64,000 bases of DNA from Heloderma charlesbogerti (lineage: Eukaryota; Chordata; Lepidosauria; Squamata; Helodermatidae). A program made the position numbers and the translations under genes. The stretch's first letter is position 1. Every line of letters begins with the position of its first letter. The stretch spans positions 1,116,001 to 1,180,000 of the forward strand of contig JANEZZ010001904.1 in NCBI GenBank assembly GCA_026122225.1, in the 5' to 3' direction. A model generated the notes under the pieces. That model saw nothing but the letters and a program-made list of their open reading frames with translations, did not search any database and had not been told where the DNA came from. Below are positions 11,177 to 22,462 of the stretch, piece after piece.

Positions 11177-11326
11177 GCTTGGATGGATTGTTCCATCAGT
11201 TTCAGTTTCTCCAACATTCATATGTTCTTAATCTGAAGTAATTTTTGTCCCAAATATGGAGAACTGTGTGATTTTTGATAAATTCTTATCAAAAGCGAAC
11301 TGAAACAAAATTCTCACCCACCCCAT
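11177..11326. repeat. old hAT-related MITE fragment
   Basis: The segment ends AATTCTTATCAAAAGCGAAC then TGAAACAAAATTCTCACCCA. The same right end recurs at 54285-54335, 55140-55190 and 29040-29087. Its left part (GGATGGATTGTTCCATCAG) matches the left parts at 54188 and 55024. It is about 150 bp, heavily diverged and without a visible TSD. I regard it as an older subfamily of the same TAGGGATG-ended group. Confidence 0.5.
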
Positions 11327-11379
11327 ACTACAGCACATGGCTCATCACCTGTGGGGACTCTATTGTTGGAGGCCAAGGC

Positions 11380-11927
11380 ACCATTTCAAGGCTGGAGGAC
11401 AGGCTTAATTCCACTATAGCACTATGTCGAAGGGTGCAGTCCTATGAGGAAAGGTTACAACATGTGGGATTGTTCAGCTTAGAGAAAAAGTGAGTAAGGG
11501 GAACATGATAGAGGTGTACGAAGTTATGCATGGTGTGGAGCACGTGGATAGGGAGACATTTAATACTAGAACCCAGGATCATCGCATGAAGCTGATTGAT
11601 GGGAGATTCAGGCCAGATAAAAGGAAGTACTGCTTTTGCTTCTCACAGTGCATAGGTAAATGATGGAATTCACTTCCACAAGATACAGTGATGGTCACAC
11701 ACTTGGATGGCTTTAGGCAATAGATGGCTACTAGTCCTGATGGCTATGCTACCTCCAGTATCAGAGGCAGGATGCCTATGGTAAACCAGTTGCTAGGGAA
11801 CGTGGGCAGGAGGGTGCTGTTGCACTCATGTCCTGCTTGTGGGTTTCCTGTGGGCAGCTGTGTGAACAGAATGCTGGACTAGATGGACCTTGGTCTGATC
11901 CAGCATGTATCTTCTTATGTTCTTAAA
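11380..11927 (+). repeat. LINE 3'-end fragment
   Basis: A long copy of the dispersed tail ending CCAGCATGTATCTTCTTATGTTCTTAAA. Upstream, the plus strand translates to broken phrases such as WNSLPQDTVMVTHLDGFRQ, with stops. Such WNSLP-type phrases are typical of the end of a LINE-related ORF. I think it is the 3' end of a CR1/L2-like LINE, but the subfamily is uncertain. Confidence 0.5.
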
Positions 11928-13100
11928 TCATTTCCTATTTGCATAACACTATTTCCTTATTTTAGAGGTCCAAAGTATTTCTCTGTTCATCACCTTCACA
12001 GTCCACTACAGGAATGCAGTGATCTGTGAATGCCCCAGAGCAATTAGCAAGAAGGCATGGCTGACACATTTTTTAACTCCCTGATTGTGTAAACAGGTGT
12101 TGTCATGTATTAATAACAACCGTGTGTTTGTGTGTGTGTGTAAATATGCCCTGGGCCACTTGCATACTATTTCCAGCAGGTTCAAGAGTTGCAACTTTAC
12201 CAGTGCTATAGTAATGAAAGAAGCAGGATTTGGCCAACAACACACCAGTTAAACTCATGGGTGCCCTGGCTTCCACTGGATCATGTGATGATTCTGCATT
12301 CATACAACATGCTTTGCCTCTGTGTACAGTCTCAGGCTTTCTAGCATGATTAGAAACTTGTGTTGTATGAATTGTGAGTCAGGATGGAAGGATGAGGCCA
12401 TCCATAGCCCTAGATTTCTGCTATATTTTATTTTTTCTACCAGACTGCTCATGTGGCCAAGCATGTAAAGCCTGTGGATTATGTGAGCAGATGTAGTGTA
12501 TGCTCCATATGCTGTTTTTGTGTGTAGCCAGCGGGTATATATTTATTTTATGGATTCTCCCTATTTGTCTGGGGTGCTCCTGTGGGATAGCGTGAGCCAC
12601 ACTACTGCCTGCATTTTCTGTGGTTTCAATCCTGCCACAAGACCTCTCTAATCTGCCACCCCCACCCCTCTTGCACAAAAACTGAACTCCCTCCTCACTC
12701 TTCATATGACAACCATGCATGAAAGGCAAACTTCATCGGAAGCAAAAACTTAATGTGGTTTGGTTAGAACCCGTTTAAGTCTTCCAAAGGCCTATCAATA
12801 AATTAAATGATATGGTTTGATTTCTAGCATGTCTTCTCTCAAAGGCGGTGCAGGAAAACAAAGCCTTTTAAAATGTCAAACATCGCATAATAGCGACCCC
12901 AAGAGTTTGCTTCTAAAAGGAAAGCCACACTGAAATATCTTCTGACTGTTCTGAAAAAAATCTTCCAGTGCTAAGAGATACTTGGCAGATAACGCAGCTC
13001 TGGGAACCATGGCAACTGCCAGACTGCTGCAAAGCTGAGGTGGGAGGGCCTGATTTCTGATGAAGTGGTGGATGGTAGAAAGGTGCTTAACAGTTTCTCA
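11928..13100. other. non-coding, nothing recognised
   Basis: Unique-looking DNA with a short (TG)n near 12125. No gene or element boundary is visible. Confidence 0.45.
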
Positions 13101-13169
13101 CTGACCACTATGGCTGGCCCTACCATTAGGTAGTGTGTGGCAGTTGCCTCAGGCAGCAGATGCTGGGAA

Positions 13170-13779
13170 TAGGGGTGTACGGATTCTCCACCATCTGTTC
13201 CGGTGGGGAATCCGTGGGGGTAGGAGGCGATCCATTCCTCCTCCCTGGAATCTTCCAGAGCAGCTCCACTCTGCGAGGATTCTTGGGTGGGGGGAAACTG
13301 GCTTGGGGCCACTTATATTCCCTCCTGCCAGCCAGAGCCGTTCACCTCCTCCCTGTCCCTGCAGACTGCCATCTCTTTTCTTAAAAAAAAAAAAAAAGTG
13401 ATTGGGAGGATGTGCCCATAGACTTAGAAGCATATAGAATCATGAATCTTGTGTCTAAGTCTATGTGTCCATAGGCCTATACGCAAAATAGAGCTGTGAA
13501 TCTTGAGTATAAGCCTATGGACACATAGACTTAGATGCAAGATTCATGACTATTTGCATCTATGTCTATGGGCACATCCTCCCGATCACCATTTTTTTAA
13601 AAAAGAAAAGACATGGCAATCGGCAGGGACAGGGAGGAGGTGAATGGCTCTGTTGGGCAAGAAGCAGCTGAGTGCCGTTCTGCCTCCAGTCCTCCTGGAG
13701 CGGAGGTAAGTGGTCCCACTGCAGATTCTTTGGAATCCAGCCTCATTTGAATCCACAGCAGATTTCTTTCACATCCCTA
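13170..13779. mobile_element. hAT-type element with a different palindromic core, perfect TSD
   Basis: The 610-bp copy starts TAGGGGTGTACGGATTC and ends TTTCACATCCCTA. GCTGGGAA flanks it on both sides (13162-13169, 13780-13787). The core is not the TAGGCTACG type. It holds inverted copies of GATGTGCCCATAGACTTAGA (13411-13438, mirrored 13547-13580) with TAAGTCTATGTGTCCATAGG and AGCCTATGGACACATAGACT in between. This core module recurs in the left half of the copy at 62693-63226. Confidence 0.88.
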
Positions 13780-13863
13780 GCTGGGAAGCAGCAGCAAGGT
13801 GTTGGAGGAGATTGCCGTGTCTCAGCTAGCCTGCTGCCTTCAGGTGCAGTGGAGGATACTGTC

Positions 13864-14400
13864 TAGGGATGTTGGAGAAATCCTCCACGGACCCCAGTGA
13901 GACCGGATTCTATTGAATCTGGTCCCCCGAAGTCTGCGGAAGATCGGATCTCCTACCTGCGCCTCCAGGAGGAATCCTTGCCAGCTGGATCGTCCCCGCT
14001 GGCCGGCTCCGGAGTGCCAGCGATACGGCCGCCATTGCTGTATCGCTGTCTGGGCAGATTGACTGAGGACGCAAATGGTGTCCGGGATGTCATTTGTGGC
14101 TGTAAAGGCCTTAGTTTAAGGAAAATGCAGCTGTAAATGGCTGCATTTACCTTAAACTAAGGCCTTTACGGCCGCAAATGATGTCCTGGACACCATTTCT
14201 GTCCGCAGGCAGTAGTCCCCTTCAGCCAGTGATATGGCATGGTGGCCATATCGCTGGCACTTCGGAGCCGGCCGGCGGCTCTGCAGAATTGCCACGGAGC
14301 AGAGCCAGCTGAAGAGGATTCTGGGGGGGGGGACAGATCGCCTCCCCCCCCGCAGATCCCTCCCCCCCAGAACGGCAGGTAAGCATTCCACCCATCCCTA
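13864..14400. mobile_element. hAT-type element, CCTTAGTTTAAG core subfamily
   Basis: Starts TAGGGATGTTGGAGAAATCC (hairpin-type left end) and ends CATTCCACCCATCCCTA. Flanks ATACTGTC (13856-13863) and ACGCTGTC (14401-14408) match at 6 of 8 bases. Both mismatches are what decay of one CpG would give. The centre is a palindrome of GCCTTAGTTTAAGGaaaATGCAG and its mirror (14107-14170), inside CGATACGGCCGCC and GTGGCCATATCG blocks. Related cores lie at 17909-18178 and 26646-29017. Confidence 0.8.
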
Positions 14401-14520
14401 ACGCTGTCCCACCCCAGTACTGCAGTAAGATTCAAATGCCAGCATTTGTACATGAAGTGGGAGGGGGAGCCATTTTGTTCTTCGCCTCAGGTAGCAAAAT
14501 GTCCTGGGCTGGCCCTACCT

Positions 14521-17500
14521 AACACTTCCCCCATGTGACCCTACTTAGACTCTTCCTACAGCACAGTGAACAAACAACTTGGAATGCCACCTGGAGGAGA
14601 ATTGCCTGTGGCAGGGGGTTGCAAGAAAAGAGCAGCTGGCAAAGGAATGGATAAGCAGCCATTCTCCAGCTCAGCAAGTCTCCCCTCGGAATGATTCAGT
14701 CCTTTGCTGCTTTGGAGTCCTTAGATGTTCCCACAAATGTGAGCTTCATGGTTGTGCAGGGATTTGAACCTGGGTCTTCACCACATTTTTCTTCAGTTTT
14801 CCCATGTCTTCTTTCTGAAGGCCCCTTCTGCTAAGTCTTACCACCCCTCTTCATTGGATGGTTTGATTCTCAGCTGGGAGGGCTTACATAATCCACCTAA
14901 GTAAGGTCTGCACAGCAGTCAGAAAAAAATATCTCCTGGCTGGTTTTTATTGTGGTTAGAGTCTCCTGACTTGCTTTTTTTTTTTTAAAAGCAACGAGTC
15001 TGGCTAGAGCCCTTGGGACTGAGTTGAAGTGGGTTCTCTGTATGTTTGGGTCCTTCTGGTCAAGGCTGCAGGGACTTTGAGACTTCTCCAGTTAACATGA
15101 GTTTTGAGTTTGCGCCAAATAATACACTGACGAGGCAATGACACTATACAACTGAGCAAGTGGGAAACCTGCTTTGAGTATTTGCCAGATGCAATTGCAG
15201 GTTTGCACTTGGAAAGATTCCCTTCAGTTTCCTTATAAGTTTCAGCTGTCTTTAGCAAATGCTGAGAGGAATGCATTTTGCTGAATTTTTCACGGGGTAG
15301 TCTCATTTCGTTCCTATTGTGTGTTTCCTTCCTTTTGAGTCTGACCTGTTGTATGCTTCAGAGTCGCTTTGGGCCACGGCATTAAGATACATCACTGCTT
15401 TCCCTTTCCCTGCTGGTAGAGCGAACCTGCCAGTGGATCTGTTCAGTGACTGACCTTTAAGTCCTGGAGTGTTTTGAATTTTATGCTGGTCTTGCACAAG
15501 ACCTAAGATAGCAGTTGCAAGACTTGCAAGTAGGTTATAGCTGCAGCGTTCAGGGAACGAGTGAGCGTGGCATGAACTAACCGGTAAGATTGTTGATTTG
15601 GGGATTCACAGTGATCTGTTGCTTGATTATCTGTACAGCTAGTACAGATTATCTGTAGCTACTACAGCCTATTGGAACCAGCCGTGGAGAACACCTCTTA
15701 ACGTGAGTCAAACATGCCTTTTGCTTTAAAAGGGGCAGCCAAGAAGGTCAGCAGTTCTTGCTTCCTTTCTGGAGAACACATTGATGGCAGTAAACATGAC
15801 TTGATGGAGTATACAGAATGTGACCTCACAGGAACCTTTGGCCTTTGTGATTTGTGGCATTTCTAGAAACCTAGCGTGGTAATTCCTCACAGAGCAAGAC
15901 TTTGTGTTTGCTGCTCTGGCAGCCTTCTGCCAGCGGAGAAGCGGCTAAGTTGGCATAGTATTGTCTATCTAGGTTGACAGTATATTGTGCCCACAGCTCT
16001 TTCCTTCCCCAAAGGGTTGGGAGGGACACCCACCAACTACTAGGTTGGTTTCCTTCTGAGGAGAGAGCACTGGGGACTAATGGGTGTTTCGTGTGATAGT
16101 GGTTTATGTGCCGACTTACAGGTTGAGCCTGGGGAAGTAGTCAAACCTGAAGATGGTTTTCAAACCACATAATTTTCCCCAAAGGAAAACAGTATGCACT
16201 TGTAGAAATAGTGATGTTTCTGAACCTTAGAATTCTCCATGTCAGAATAGGAATTCAGCACAAAGTGTGCCTGCATTCCAAACTGGGTGATTCCCCCGAC
16301 CCCACTCGCCGGACAGTTTTCTTTGGCTTGGATTGTAATCTGGAGTGGAGAAGAGCTCTCCCATACCTGTATACCTGGCACTGGAAGAAGCAACATCATG
16401 AAGAGAGGGAGTTTTCTCTCTCTCTTCTTCCCTCCTCTCTGACATGTCAGGTGCCGCTAGTGGCAGGTAAGGGCTGTTGGGGGCTTATGGAAGGATGGGA
16501 AGGGGGATTGTGTTGTCATTCTGATGTCATTGGCAGTGCAGCAGAGTCTGTTGGCTCAGCTTTATGGAGTTGTTCTCTCATTGGAAAACAGCTTAGTTTG
16601 CAGAGCCCAATCACATCCTGAACCTGGGGATGGGTTGGGGCTTGTTGCCCATCAGTCTTCATGGAGAAAACTGCACGAGCCCTTTCTCCCAGATGGCTAC
16701 AGTACCTCTGCCTCCTCCAATGCAACTCTGAAGTCCAAGCTGTTTCTCTCCAGCCTGGGCCCATAGACAGGGATGGGTTGGGGGAAGGGGGGGGCTGCTC
16801 CCATAAATTTTCTCTGCCCCCCATTTTTTATTTTATTTTATTTTCAAAAAACAAAACAGTTTATAATTTTGTCTTTAAAAAGCCCACAAACCAAATGAAC
16901 TGCCTCTACTTTTTTTGGTGCCCCCCCGAACCTTTTGGCTGGCTGTGGGCCTGCTCCAGCCCTATCTGACCAAATGGGCTGTGTCCTAGTTAGTAGGACC
17001 AACAATCACTCCTCACAAAAAATAATTTTCATAATCAGTACCCAATAGCAAGCAAGCAAGTTTTACAAAAAATGGTTATCTTTTCACTTGATGATGCATA
17101 ATACCATTTCCAGTTCAATATGGGTGGATTTGGAGGCAACTTGCATCAGCTAGATGCAGACAGAGTGATCTGTCTTCTTGGAGGTCAACTAAAAGGCATA
17201 GATAGAACATATGTGATATGGTATCCTGGGACCAGATGTGGTCACCCATTTGTGTGATGCTTTTAGGGGATATCCCTTTGCTCCCCCTCTTTCGATGTGA
17301 GATGAAGCAATGGCATGGAGGGCATACTCTCTAAACTTTTGTGAACCTGGAATCATGCCTGTAAAAGCTCCAAAGGTAGAGGTGTGCAAGTGAGTGGGAG
17401 ATGGGGGGATGTAGTCATGGTGGCTCCTAATAATTCCTTGCTGGTCTCTTAGGTTATCTGCCTCTCCCACTTCTTCTACCAGGCAAGTCTTTAGTTCTGT

Positions 17501-17594
17501 TCCACAATAAGCAAAGGAAGAGATTGAGAGAAGAAGCCAATAGAAGAACAGAGTGGGAAATGATCCAGCTTCATTTTCAGTGCTTCGGAGCTTA
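14521..17594. other. non-coding, no gene recognised
   Basis: Unique-looking DNA. There are no ORFs with recognisable domains; frames near 15004-15497 (minus) and 16211-16621 (plus) show no family. A T-rich run at 16825-16850 and an inverted TGTACAGCTAGTACAGATTA-like repeat near 15635-15660 are the only local structures noticed. Confidence 0.45.
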
Positions 17595-17700
17595 AGGAGA
17601 GCCTGCTTGATCAGGTCAAAGGTTTGTCTAGCCTAGCATCTGGTTTCCAGCTGTGACCAGCTAGATGGCTCTGGGATGTTCAAAACCAAGACATATGAAT
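17595..17700 (-). repeat. LINE/SINE 3'-tail fragment, reversed
   Basis: Contains TTGATCAGGTCAAAGGTTTG and CTAGCCTAGCATCTGGTTTC, the reverse of the tail at 3830-4025 and 11380-11927. It is followed by a small hairpin made of AACATCTGGGCAGCTC and its mirror (17702-17733). Confidence 0.5.
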
Positions 17701-17849
17701 AAACATCTGGGCAGCTCTTCCCAGATGTTTATTCCCAATATCTGAGATTCAAGGGTAGACTGGCTGTAAGACATGGAGCCTCTGTTTAGCTATGGTTGAC
17801 CTCTGGTGACCTATATATGCAATTATCTAATCCTTTTTAATGCTGTCTA

Positions 17850-17908
17850 AACTGATGTATTTATTTATTTATTTACTGCCCAATAGCTGAAGCTCTCTGG
17901 GCGGTTGA
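17850..17908 (-). repeat. tail of a squamate L2/CR1-like repeat
   Basis: Contains TATTTATTTATTTATTTACTG followed by CTGAAGCTCTCTGGGCGGTTGA. Reversed, this is the familiar CCGCCCAGAGAGCTTCGGC...AATAAATAAATA tail of squamate genomes. A hAT copy begins directly at its end. Confidence 0.55.
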
Positions 17909-18178
17909 TAGGGATGGGCGGAACGCTTACCTCCGGGTCTGGGGGTGTCCACAGGGGGGGAGGCAATCTGTCCCTCCCCCCCCCCAGAATCCTAGCTGGC
18001 AGGCTCCGCTCCGCAGCAATTCCGTGGAGCCCCCAGCCAGCTCCAGAGCACCAGCAATACGACCGCCATTGATTGCTGTATCACTGGCTGGGCGGATTGA
18101 CTGCAGACACAAATGGCATCTACTACCCCATTTGTGGCCATAAAGGTCTTAGTTTAAGCTAAATGTAGCCGTAAATGG
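17909..18178. mobile_element. truncated hAT-type element, left half only
   Basis: Starts TAGGGATGGGCGGAACGC with the simple left end, the GGGGGGAGGC...CCTCCCCCCC block, GCAATACGACCGCCATT, and the AAGGTCTTAGTTTAAGC core. It stops in the centre of the palindrome, at CCGTAAATGGC. No right end follows. Left flank GCGGTTGA. Loss of exactly half at the palindrome centre suggests a break at the cruciform tip. Confidence 0.7.
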
Positions 18179-18229
18179 CAAATGTGGTTAACACACTAGT
18201 GAAGCCCACTTCGGCTGCAGCCATGTGTA

Positions 18230-18440
18230 ACACAATAATCTAGCCTAATGATTTCCTGCATGTTTCTCCCAAAGAGCAAATGAACTTGGAGTCGTTTGAA
18301 GCTCTGATGAGTCACATGCCGTAATGTAAAGAATAATTCCTATTAACCTGACAGTACACTTACGAGGCGTAGATCATTAATGGTAGAATGGGGCGATTAG
18401 AAAAATCCTCATATGGTGATGATTTGAGGCAGTACACACT
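18230..18440. promoter_or_regulatory. possible conserved non-coding element
   Basis: Balanced-composition unique DNA holding TGATGAGTCACATG (an AP-1-like TGAGTCA), TTAACCTGACAG and ATCATTAATGG motifs, with no similarity to any repeat in this window. That profile fits an enhancer-like sequence, but conservation cannot be judged from one genome. Speculative. Confidence 0.15.
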
Positions 18441-19075
18441 GTACTGCATGAAAGGTTAGTCCTCAGCTTTCAAATAAGGGATCTTATATAAGCAGCTAGT
18501 ATTAGCTCTATGTTCCAAAGGACTTAAGTACAAATCCTCTCACTTGTTCAGTTTATTATGCCCCAGTTTGGGTAATCAAGATTGCAAGCTTTGAGTCAAA
18601 TGAATCCTCCTTTTTAAAAATGACAGCCTGTCAATTCTTACGTTCCTTCTCATAGATGTTCAGTAGAAATTACTGTTATGTGTTTTAATACTCTCTTGCC
18701 TGCCAATAGCATGTGGAAAACAGATATTCATGTCAGCATCAACAATACCCCCCCTCCCCCAGAAGTGCTATCCCTGCAGTATATCTCAGGAGAACCAGGC
18801 TGTCTCAAAAGGTCCCTATGCATTTTGACTGTGGCTGTTCATTGCTGGAAAGTTATATAAAACCTTGCCACTGGAAAGGCAATGTGTATCTTCAAGACTT
18901 GAAAAACCACCACCACCCTAGTTGGTTGATGTGACATTGCTATGGAGGGTGGGTCAGGCAGGAAGAGGGAGAGAGCTGTGCAAGAGCACAGGACTTGTTC
19001 CTCTGTCATAGCAGCTACAGAAGTGTACATCTTACCTGGGTCAGAGCTATCCACACAGTGACTGAAAGAACTGGA
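18441..19075. other. non-coding spacer
   Basis: Unique-looking sequence between the truncated hAT copy and the Penelope-like unit. No gene recognised. Confidence 0.4.
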
Positions 19076-19301
19076 TGATTTATTGACTAAAGCCAACAGA
19101 AAGGAGATCCCCACAAGGAATGGCCAAAAGCAAAGGGGTACACAAAAATGATGTTTTATTCAATGAAAGAAAAGGGTTCCAACATGTTTCGGACCACATG
19201 TATGTCCTTCTTCGGCAGAATGTAAAAAACAATATACAACTTCTATAGACTTTAAATATTGCCTGAGACTGGCATCTGAAGAGCAAACAACACTGGTTGC
19301 A

Positions 19302-19728
19302 TTATACTAAGGGAGGGAGCAATCCTATGGCTGCTAGACAGCAGCTAGATGGCCATAGGATATGGCGTTTTCCAGGAACCTGCTTCCCCACACTTCCACA
19401 CCGCCTCAGAGGCAGCGCGGAACAGCCCCGTCCTCTGTGTTCACAAGAGGAGCATGGAGGGGCCAGAAAGAGGCGTGACTGGGAGCGTTTCAGCATGAGG
19501 GGAGTGTAGCTGCGTGTACAACACGTCCGATGTGCTGTACAGCAGCCTCCTTCCCCCCTCCGTGCTCCTGCGGCTAGACAGCTGCACTCAGCTGTCTAGC
19601 CAAAAAAGCAGGGCAGGGAAAGCACGGAGGGCATGATCCCCTCCATGCTTCTCTTGCCCTGCTTAGGATAGGCAGTAGCATGCAAGTTCGGAGGCAGCCG
19701 CCTATCTAGATACGATTGCGCCCTAAGT
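19302..19728. mobile_element. TIR element nested between the inverted arms
   Basis: Left end CTAAGGGAGGGAGCAATCC and right end GATACGATTGCGCCCTAAG are inverted relatives. Internal mirrored blocks include GCTGCTAGACAGCAGC, GGCTAGACAGCTGCACTCAG and CAGGGCAGGGAAAGCACGGA/GCTTCTCTTGCCCTGC. The right end matches bases 1-59 of the window. The flanks CTAA/TAAG leave the TSD unclear; a degenerated TTAA target would suit a piggyBac-like MITE. Short ORFs inside have no known domain. Confidence 0.55.
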
Positions 19729-19916
19729 CCGTTTATCTCTAAGAGATGTGAATGTTTCTACATAGTTTGTATACTTTGAGCCTCTCTTTCTTTAGATTTT
19801 GAAGTTTTTTGTATCTTTGTATTGTAATGAACAATTGTATCACTGATGTGGCATATACATTGAACACAGGGAATATTTAAAGCCTATACATGATGTATAT
19901 TGTTTTTTAGATTTCC

Positions 19917-19946
19917 CTGAAGAAGGGCCTGCATGTGGTATGAAAC
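19917..19946 (+). ncRNA. possible degenerate hammerhead-like motif
   Basis: CTGAAGA (19917-19923) and GAAAC (19942-19946) are spaced like the two conserved core strands of a hammerhead ribozyme. The mirrored copy on the minus strand has CCGAAGA (19215-19209), a possible GGAC/GTCC stem II and GAAAC (19190-19186). Penelope-like elements are known to carry such motifs. Both copies deviate from the consensus (imperfect stem II here, CC for CT there), so self-cleavage is unlikely today. Confidence 0.3.
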
Positions 19947-20026
19947 ACATTGGAACCCTTTCCTTTGGTTGAATAAAACATCTGATTTGTCTATCCCTTG
20001 ATTGTGGCTTTTTGATTTATTGACTA

Positions 20027-22435
20027 GAATGCCCCCCCCCCCCGGCAAGCTAACTTAAGTAATAAATGTAATAAATGATGATGTTCATGATAATTGATAG
20101 ATAATTTCTAAATTGCTTCCATAATGCTGAACAAAAAAATTAAAACACAAGATAGCCCCGCTCCCAAGATTACAATCTAATAGGACCAAAAAAAAAGAAA
20201 AAAAGAGGTTGGCTGAAATAATATACAAATGCCTACCTGTGACATTAAGTGTGGGTGCTTTCAGAGAAGATTTTTTTTTATCATGCAATCACCCTGCTTC
20301 ATTCATGGAATTTTACAGGGGGTCCAACTGTAGATGTCCCACATTTGTAGCCCTTTGCTTCATCCATCATTTTTCTTTTCACAGAAAATCCGTTAAGGGG
20401 GGAACACTAGAATAGCTGCATAATATCTTTTGCTTTGGTAGTGCTAGGAGATGTCCGTCTGGAAGCACCCTATGTCTTTACTTCTAAATACAATGCTTTC
20501 TACAATGTAAACTGCAAAACCTGGGAGGGGGTATTTAATGGGATCACAGCAGGCATGGAGGGGAATTTCACTCATCTGAAAATCTCTGTTCTGAATCTGG
20601 TATTTGCTTGGGGAGGAAATCCTCCATTAGTGCGCACACCCTGCTGATACAATTTGCATTAAAAAAAATACCCCACACATCTTGCATTTTAGGTGTAAAT
20701 GCACATCTGACAACATGTGTAGTTCGATCCTGACTCTGCTTTTAAATCTGACATCGTATGGAATGTTTGTATGGACTGTCATACTCTCCAATATTTCACA
20801 GATGAAAATAGGGACATACTAGGGGACGTATTAGTAAGCATCCCTATTCGTAGACCAAGGACCACTACCCAAAGCTCTATGCTGTATTCATTTACTCTGC
20901 ACCTTTAATCCATTCTTCATTGATTTAAGCACTAAGGATAATTGTTCTTTGGGTAAAAGTCAGATATACTAGAAGAATGTAATTGTCCTAAAAATATTAT
21001 TAGCAGTATGCAGTATAGGAAAAGGAACTTTGATTTAGATGCATGTGCACTAGAGAAGATGCTTGCTCCCTTCACAAGTTTAACTGCTAGAGACCAGTGA
21101 AGGGGCTGAATCCCAAAGAATGGAAATTCTAGCAGCTTATGCTAACCTACGTTTTAAGGAGACATTTCTAAAATGCAAAAATAGGAATAAAATGGGCAGA
21201 GTGAAGTTAGGACAGTTGTATGACATACGTGAAGTATGACATTTCCATTTTAATTTTCTTTGTGTCTAAGCATGATTCATGGTATATGTGTACATCTCAA
21301 AATAAGTTCATGTTTTTTATTTAAATTGTGGCCTGTACAGAAAACATACTTTTCAACATTTTTTAAAAACGTACTTAAGAAGCAAATTTTATATCTGTGT
21401 TGTTGTTAGACTAATGACCATCAATTAATGGTCCAGAGCTCAGATATTCATCATCTCAGTCACTGCATTCCAATGACTGTAGTGTTAAATAGATTATAGC
21501 TTGTAGTCTATTAATTGATAGATTAATCAAGTAAAGCTTTAGTTGATTAATCAGTTGGAGTAAGTTTCCACTTGTGGAGCTGTAGATTAAGGCACTTTGA
21601 TCTGTGCCTTTGTGTGTTAACTAGGAGTTGCAGAACATGTTCTGTCTAAACATGCATAGGACTGTGCTCTAAATTTATTTAATTAGTGTCTAAACCTAGC
21701 ATGGATGGGAATCAACAGCTCTTACTGGTTTTAGTAATATTTTCCCTGTGCAAATTAATATATCTAGTGTAAATCCTGTGTCACCATGGAGGCTAGTAGT
21801 CTGAGAATGATTGGATCATTGGAAATAGGTTTGCCCATTTCCCTTGTGACTGGAACATCTTTACACTTTTAAAATTAATGTACTACAAATAAACTAGCAA
21901 AAGTGAAAACAAAAAAAATGTTCTTTTTTAAAAAGATTGTTCGCCATTTCTTGAAGTTTGAGATCAAAAACACGTGATGTAAGATTCTTTTCTCTCTTCT
22001 CCCTCTGGTGTCCTTTCAGGTCTTTCTGCTCAGCTTCTCGTCCTCCTACTTTCGCCAACTGACTTTCTTCAGCCCTTTCAGCTCTTTCTCCTCAGCTTCG
22101 CTTCCTCCTCCTCTGTCACCAACTGACGTCAGCCCATTTCCCAGCATTTGTGCGTGTCCTTTCATTGGCCCAGCACTCTAACAGCTCATAGGAGTAAGCA
22201 TTATTAGACGTGCATACACACACTATGTCACATGTTACATTACATGCACAGTGGGCCATATGCAGTAACCTTCCCTTTGCCTCATCCCTCTCCCTTTCTG
22301 AGCTGCACAAATCTTGAGCTTTGGCCATTTTCAAAGTTTCAACATTTTCTGCATATCAAACCTCAATTTAAAACAAAAATGAGCCAAATTGGTCTGGTAG
22401 ATCTCTAGTAATAAGCCGTACATTACCATTTTATT
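20027..22435. other. non-coding, no gene recognised
   Basis: A+T-rich unique DNA. A C-run is at 20033-20044. A partial dispersed repeat end (TTCTGTCTAAACATGCATAGGACTGTGCTCTAAA) lies at about 21640-21675; it resembles the TTAA-flanked MITE at 40135. Direct near-repeats of TTTCAGSTCTTTCTSCTCAGCTTC occur at 22015-22040 and 22075-22100. Confidence 0.45.
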
Positions 22436-22462
22436 ATACAAGTGTATTGTTGTTGTTGTTGT

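Larger units (their letters stand above)
13101..14520. repeat. older repeat hosting two hAT insertions
   Basis: The left remnant (13107-13169, GGCTGGCCCTACCATTAGG...TGCCTCAGGCAGCAGATG) and the right remnant (14470-14520, TTCGCCTCAGGTAGCAAAATG...GGGCTGGCCCTACC) are phrases of a common squamate repeat. A related fragment lies at 36620-36690. The two hAT copies at 13170 and 13864 interrupt it, so it predates them. Family unknown. Confidence 0.4.
19090..20012. mobile_element. Penelope-like inverted pair within a 14-bp direct repeat
   Basis: TGATTTATTGACTA occurs at 19076-19089 and again at 20013-20026, flanking a 923-bp unit. Inside, two related segments face in opposite directions. The left one (minus strand, about 19287-19090) and the right one (plus strand, about 19860-20012) share AATATTTAAAG, TATATTGTTTTTTA, GAAGAAGG, GAAACA and TTGGAACCC. 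They also share the polyadenylation-type TTGAATAAAACATC. This layout, with CTGAAGA...GAAAC, resembles the pseudo-LTR ends of Penelope-like retroelements, known for partial inverted copies and hammerhead motifs. No coding region remains. A second element sits between the arms. Confidence 0.55.

Noticed and set aside
15004..15497. Two adjacent minus-strand frames as a small gene
   Set aside because: No domain and no shared frame across them; chance frames in unique DNA.
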